Shown: in pieces, positions 63,782 through 64,000 of the stretch
Numbering within the stretch: the first letter of the stretch is position 1
Layout: the number at the start of each line of letters is the position of its first letter
Assembly (NCBI GenBank): GCA_037720595.1
Contig: JBBJLW010000005.1
Coordinates: 62,001 to 126,000 of the forward strand
Direction: 5' to 3'
From: Gaiellasilicea sp037720595
Lineage (GTDB): Bacteria > Actinomycetota > Thermoleophilia > Gaiellales > Gaiellaceae
Length of the DNA stretch: 64,000 nucleotides
The notes under the pieces: model-generated
What the model was told of the DNA's origin: nothing
Seen by the model: only the letters and a program-made list of their open reading frames with translations
Databases searched by the model: none
Program-made: the position numbers and the translations under genes

Positions 63782-64000
63782 TGGCAGGCTCTCCTCAAGC
63801 TAATGAGGACAAAACGTGCCGGACGTGCGACTGACTTCGTCATCGTCGCCAGTATAGGAGCGCGAGAGGCTCGTGTTCTACGCTGCGCACTACGATCGTT
63901 TGGTCACACAGAATCATCTGCATTGACAGATCGATCGCGTCGGAGTATGGCCGCGCGGCGTTCTCATTACATGGCCTCGCCCGAACGACGTCACTGCCGA
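63782..64000. other. Window end: upstream region of the toroid gene, no assignable gene
   Basis: About 219 bp without a supported gene. A plus-strand ATG at 63947 opens a frame to the window edge (18 codons), too short to judge. Confidence 0.4.

Overview
The window looks like a chromosomal piece of a high-GC actinobacterium, probably of the Thermoleophilia (Gaiellales/Solirubrobacterales type). This is inferred from gene order (radA, carD, ispD, ispF), ClpC, abundant GTG/TTG starts, overlapping stop/start pairs, leaderless-type promoters, and secreted proteins with 'C..G..C' Ig-like repeats. It is not proven. I saw no rRNA, tRNA or CRISPR array.

Layout. 1-8.7 kb: aldo/keto reductase (cut by the window edge), two OmpR/histidine-kinase pairs, a membrane protein pair that looks like a split DUF4173 protein, a short MutY, a frameshifted secreted-protein gene, and a cupin/TetR divergent pair with a doubled palindromic operator. 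8.7-17.3 kb: housekeeping block on the minus strand (GNAT, ispF, HAD phosphatase, ispD, carD, radA, a RAYT transposase, clpC, then very small membrane and zinc proteins).

17.4-49.7 kb: a large surface-polysaccharide locus. It has a polyprenyl-phosphate sugar-1-phosphate transferase, a Gfo/Idh-FAD oxidoreductase fusion, a sigma factor overlapping an O-antigen-ligase/TPR gene, a Wzz/BY-kinase with its low-molecular-weight phosphatase, and an LPFTG-anchored protein. A tightly overlapping cassette follows: formyltransferase, luciferase-like monooxygenase, free-standing amino-acid adenylation enzyme, carrier protein, GNAT, deacetylase-like protein. Next comes a Wlb/Wbp-like nucleotide-sugar set (UDP-GlcNAc 2-epimerase, DegT aminotransferase, hexapeptide acetyltransferase), a GT-C membrane protein, ligase/polymerase, Wzx flippase, GT4, a bi-domain ADH-Gfo/Idh oxidoreductase and an AsnB-type amidotransferase. 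Together these would make an amino/acylamino-uronate-rich repeat unit, possibly carrying an activated amino acid, flip it, polymerise it, and control chain length through tyrosine phosphorylation. From about 36 kb the sequence becomes visibly AT-richer than the flanks, suggesting acquisition by transfer.

49.7-56.4 kb: a graveyard of decayed elements (IS5, IS630 and IS1634 remnants) with a methyltransferase and fragments of a helicase, a glutamate dehydrogenase and an unrecognised large protein. 56.5-63.8 kb: two paralogous secreted proteins with Ig-like domains, low-complexity linkers and a lectin/lyase-type C-terminal domain, flanking a methyltransferase, then a DUF354 protein and an alpha/alpha-toroid enzyme.
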